5,005 bases of DNA from JBJHAX01 sp050480705. GTDB taxonomy: Bacteria > Actinomycetota > Nitriliruptoria > Nitriliruptorales > Nitriliruptoraceae. Below, piece by piece: positions 4,054 to 5,005 of the stretch (positions within the stretch are counted from its first letter, which is position 1; every line of letters begins with the position of its first letter). A program made the translations under genes and the position numbers. The notes under the pieces were generated by a model. It ran no database searches and was not told the DNA's origin. It worked only from the letters and a program-made list of their open reading frames with translations. The stretch is taken from contig JBJHAX010000087.1 in assembly GCA_050480705.1 (NCBI GenBank), positions 1-5,005 on the forward strand, in the 5' to 3' direction.

Positions 4054-5005
4054 GTGAAGACTTCCGTCGAAACGCTCGACGACGTCAAGATCAAGCTGAC
4101 CGTCGAAGTCGAGGCCGAACGCGTCAAGCGTGCATTCGACCGCGCCGCCCGCGAGCTCGCCAAGGAGGTCAACCTGCCCGGGTTCCGTCCCGGCAAGGCC
4201 CCTCGCAAGGTGATCGAGCAACGGTTCGGCCAGGGTGCGATCGCCCAGGCGGCGCTCGAAGAGACCATTTCCGAGTATTACGTCGAGGCGCTGCGCCAGG
4301 AGCAGGTCGAGCCGGTCGCCCAGCCCGACGTGGAGGTCGAACGTTTCGACGAGGAGGCGGGCTGCGCCTTCACCGCAACGGTGGAGATCCGGCCCACCTT
4401 CGACCCGCCAGATCACACCGGCATCCGGGTGGAACATCCCGACTGGGAAGTCACCGACACCGAGGTGGACGAGCAACTCGAGGTGCTGCGCGACCGTTTC
4501 GCTGAACTCGACGAGGTCGAGCGACCGGCTCAGGCAGGTGACTACGTCACGTTGAGCCTCGACGTCGAACTTGACGGTGAGCTGCTCGAGGACGTCAGCG
4601 TGACCGACGCGATGTACGGGATTGGCACGGGTGGGGTCACGCCGAAGCTCGACGAGACGCTTGTCGGCGCCGCGGCTGGTGACAAGCTCTCCTACGAAGA
4701 CGAGCTGCCGGACGGGTTCGGCGATCACAGCGGCAAGGAGGCCACATTCCGGATCCGTGTCGCCGATGTCCGCACCAAGAACCTGCCGGACCTCGATGAC
4801 GACTTTGCGATGACCGCTTCCGGATTCGACACCCTCGACGAACTGCGCGACGACGTCCGCAAGTCGGTGCAGCGTCTGCGTATCCAGCAGGCGCGCCATG
4901 AGCTGCGAGGCCGGGTACTCGACGCCTACCTGGCGCGTGTCGAGGTTCCTCTTCCCCAGACCATGATCGACGGTGAGGTGGACGAGCGCGTGCACCGTCT
5001 GGAGC
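4054..5005 (+). CDS. tig: Trigger factor, ribosome-docked chaperone, first 317 residues, cut by right window edge
   Basis: Trigger factor binds the 50S subunit near the exit tunnel and shields nascent chains. The N-terminal ribosome-binding domain (about 1-115) carries the loop signature GFRPGKAP at 43-50; the FR(K/P) of this loop falls at 44-46, the same register as in Escherichia coli, which supports the GTG start over the in-frame ATG at 4018 (12 extra residues). A degenerate FKBP-type domain spans about 160-240 (AGDYVTLSLDVELDG to FRIRVADVRTKNLPDL). The C-terminal arm begins near 245 (DDDFAMTASGFDTLDELRDDVRKSV), in a form typical of actinobacterial trigger factors. Usual length is about 430-490, so roughly a third is missing. 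The codon for Met or any regulator could not explain the long 5' gap to tRNA-Pro; clpP genes often follow tig but would be outside. Confidence 0.97.
   Translation, partial: MKTSVETLDDVKIKLTVEVEAERVKRAFDRAARELAKEVNLPGFRPGKAPRKVIEQRFGQGAIAQAALEETISEYYVEALRQEQVEPVAQPDVEVERFDEEAGCAFTATVEIRPTFDPPDHTGIRVEHPDWEVTDTEVDEQLEVLRDRFAELDEVERPAQAGDYVTLSLDVELDGELLEDVSVTDAMYGIGTGGVTPKLDETLVGAAAGDKLSYEDELPDGFGDHSGKEATFRIRVADVRTKNLPDLDDDFAMTASGFDTLDELRDDVRKSVQRLRIQQARHELRGRVLDAYLARVEVPLPQTMIDGEVDERVHRLE

Noticed and set aside
4003..4995. 330-codon open frame on the minus strand
   Set aside because: It is antisense to tig, which has clear family motifs; the frame is open because of G/C-biased third positions.

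Overview
The window looks like chromosomal DNA of a high-GC actinobacterium. The support is a strong G/C bias at third codon positions, GTG and TTG starts, a trigger factor of actinobacterial character, and tRNA genes without an encoded CCA end. The Acidimicrobiia lineage is possible, but the sequence does not prove it.

Left part (1-620): the 5' third of a minus-strand heavy-metal P1B-type ATPase, with a His-rich N-terminus built from H-x-x triads. It runs off the left edge. Upstream sits a well-formed promoter with a perfect 6-5-6 inverted repeat of the G/C-tract type bound by CsoR-family copper repressors, covering the spacer and half of the -10 box. This is the clearest regulatory signal here and points to copper (or silver) efflux induced by metal.

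Middle (620-3208), all plus strand: a TMEM175-family six-helix cation channel of about 208 residues; a soluble 363-residue protein I do not recognise; and a 147-residue four-helix membrane protein of unknown function. A 16-codon mini-ORF with a strong ribosome-binding site ends in a GTGA overlap with the start of the 147-residue gene. The last two larger genes are probably co-transcribed.

Right part (3200-5005): tRNA-Gly(TCC) on the minus strand, a plus-strand short HPF/RaiA-like gene that starts at TTG, a GC-rich hairpin acting as a likely two-way terminator, tRNA-Pro(TGG) on the minus strand, and the first 317 codons of the trigger factor gene (tig) on the plus strand. This is a translation and nascent-chain neighbourhood: two tRNAs, a probable ribosome-binding factor and the ribosome-docked chaperone.

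I see no CRISPR array, transposase, phage gene, integrase or defence cassette. The most notable points are the CsoR-type operator, the coupled mini-ORF, the overlap of a coding stop with the tRNA-Gly acceptor stem, and the palindrome cluster between tRNA-Pro and tig. I do not see convincing evidence of a wholly new system.
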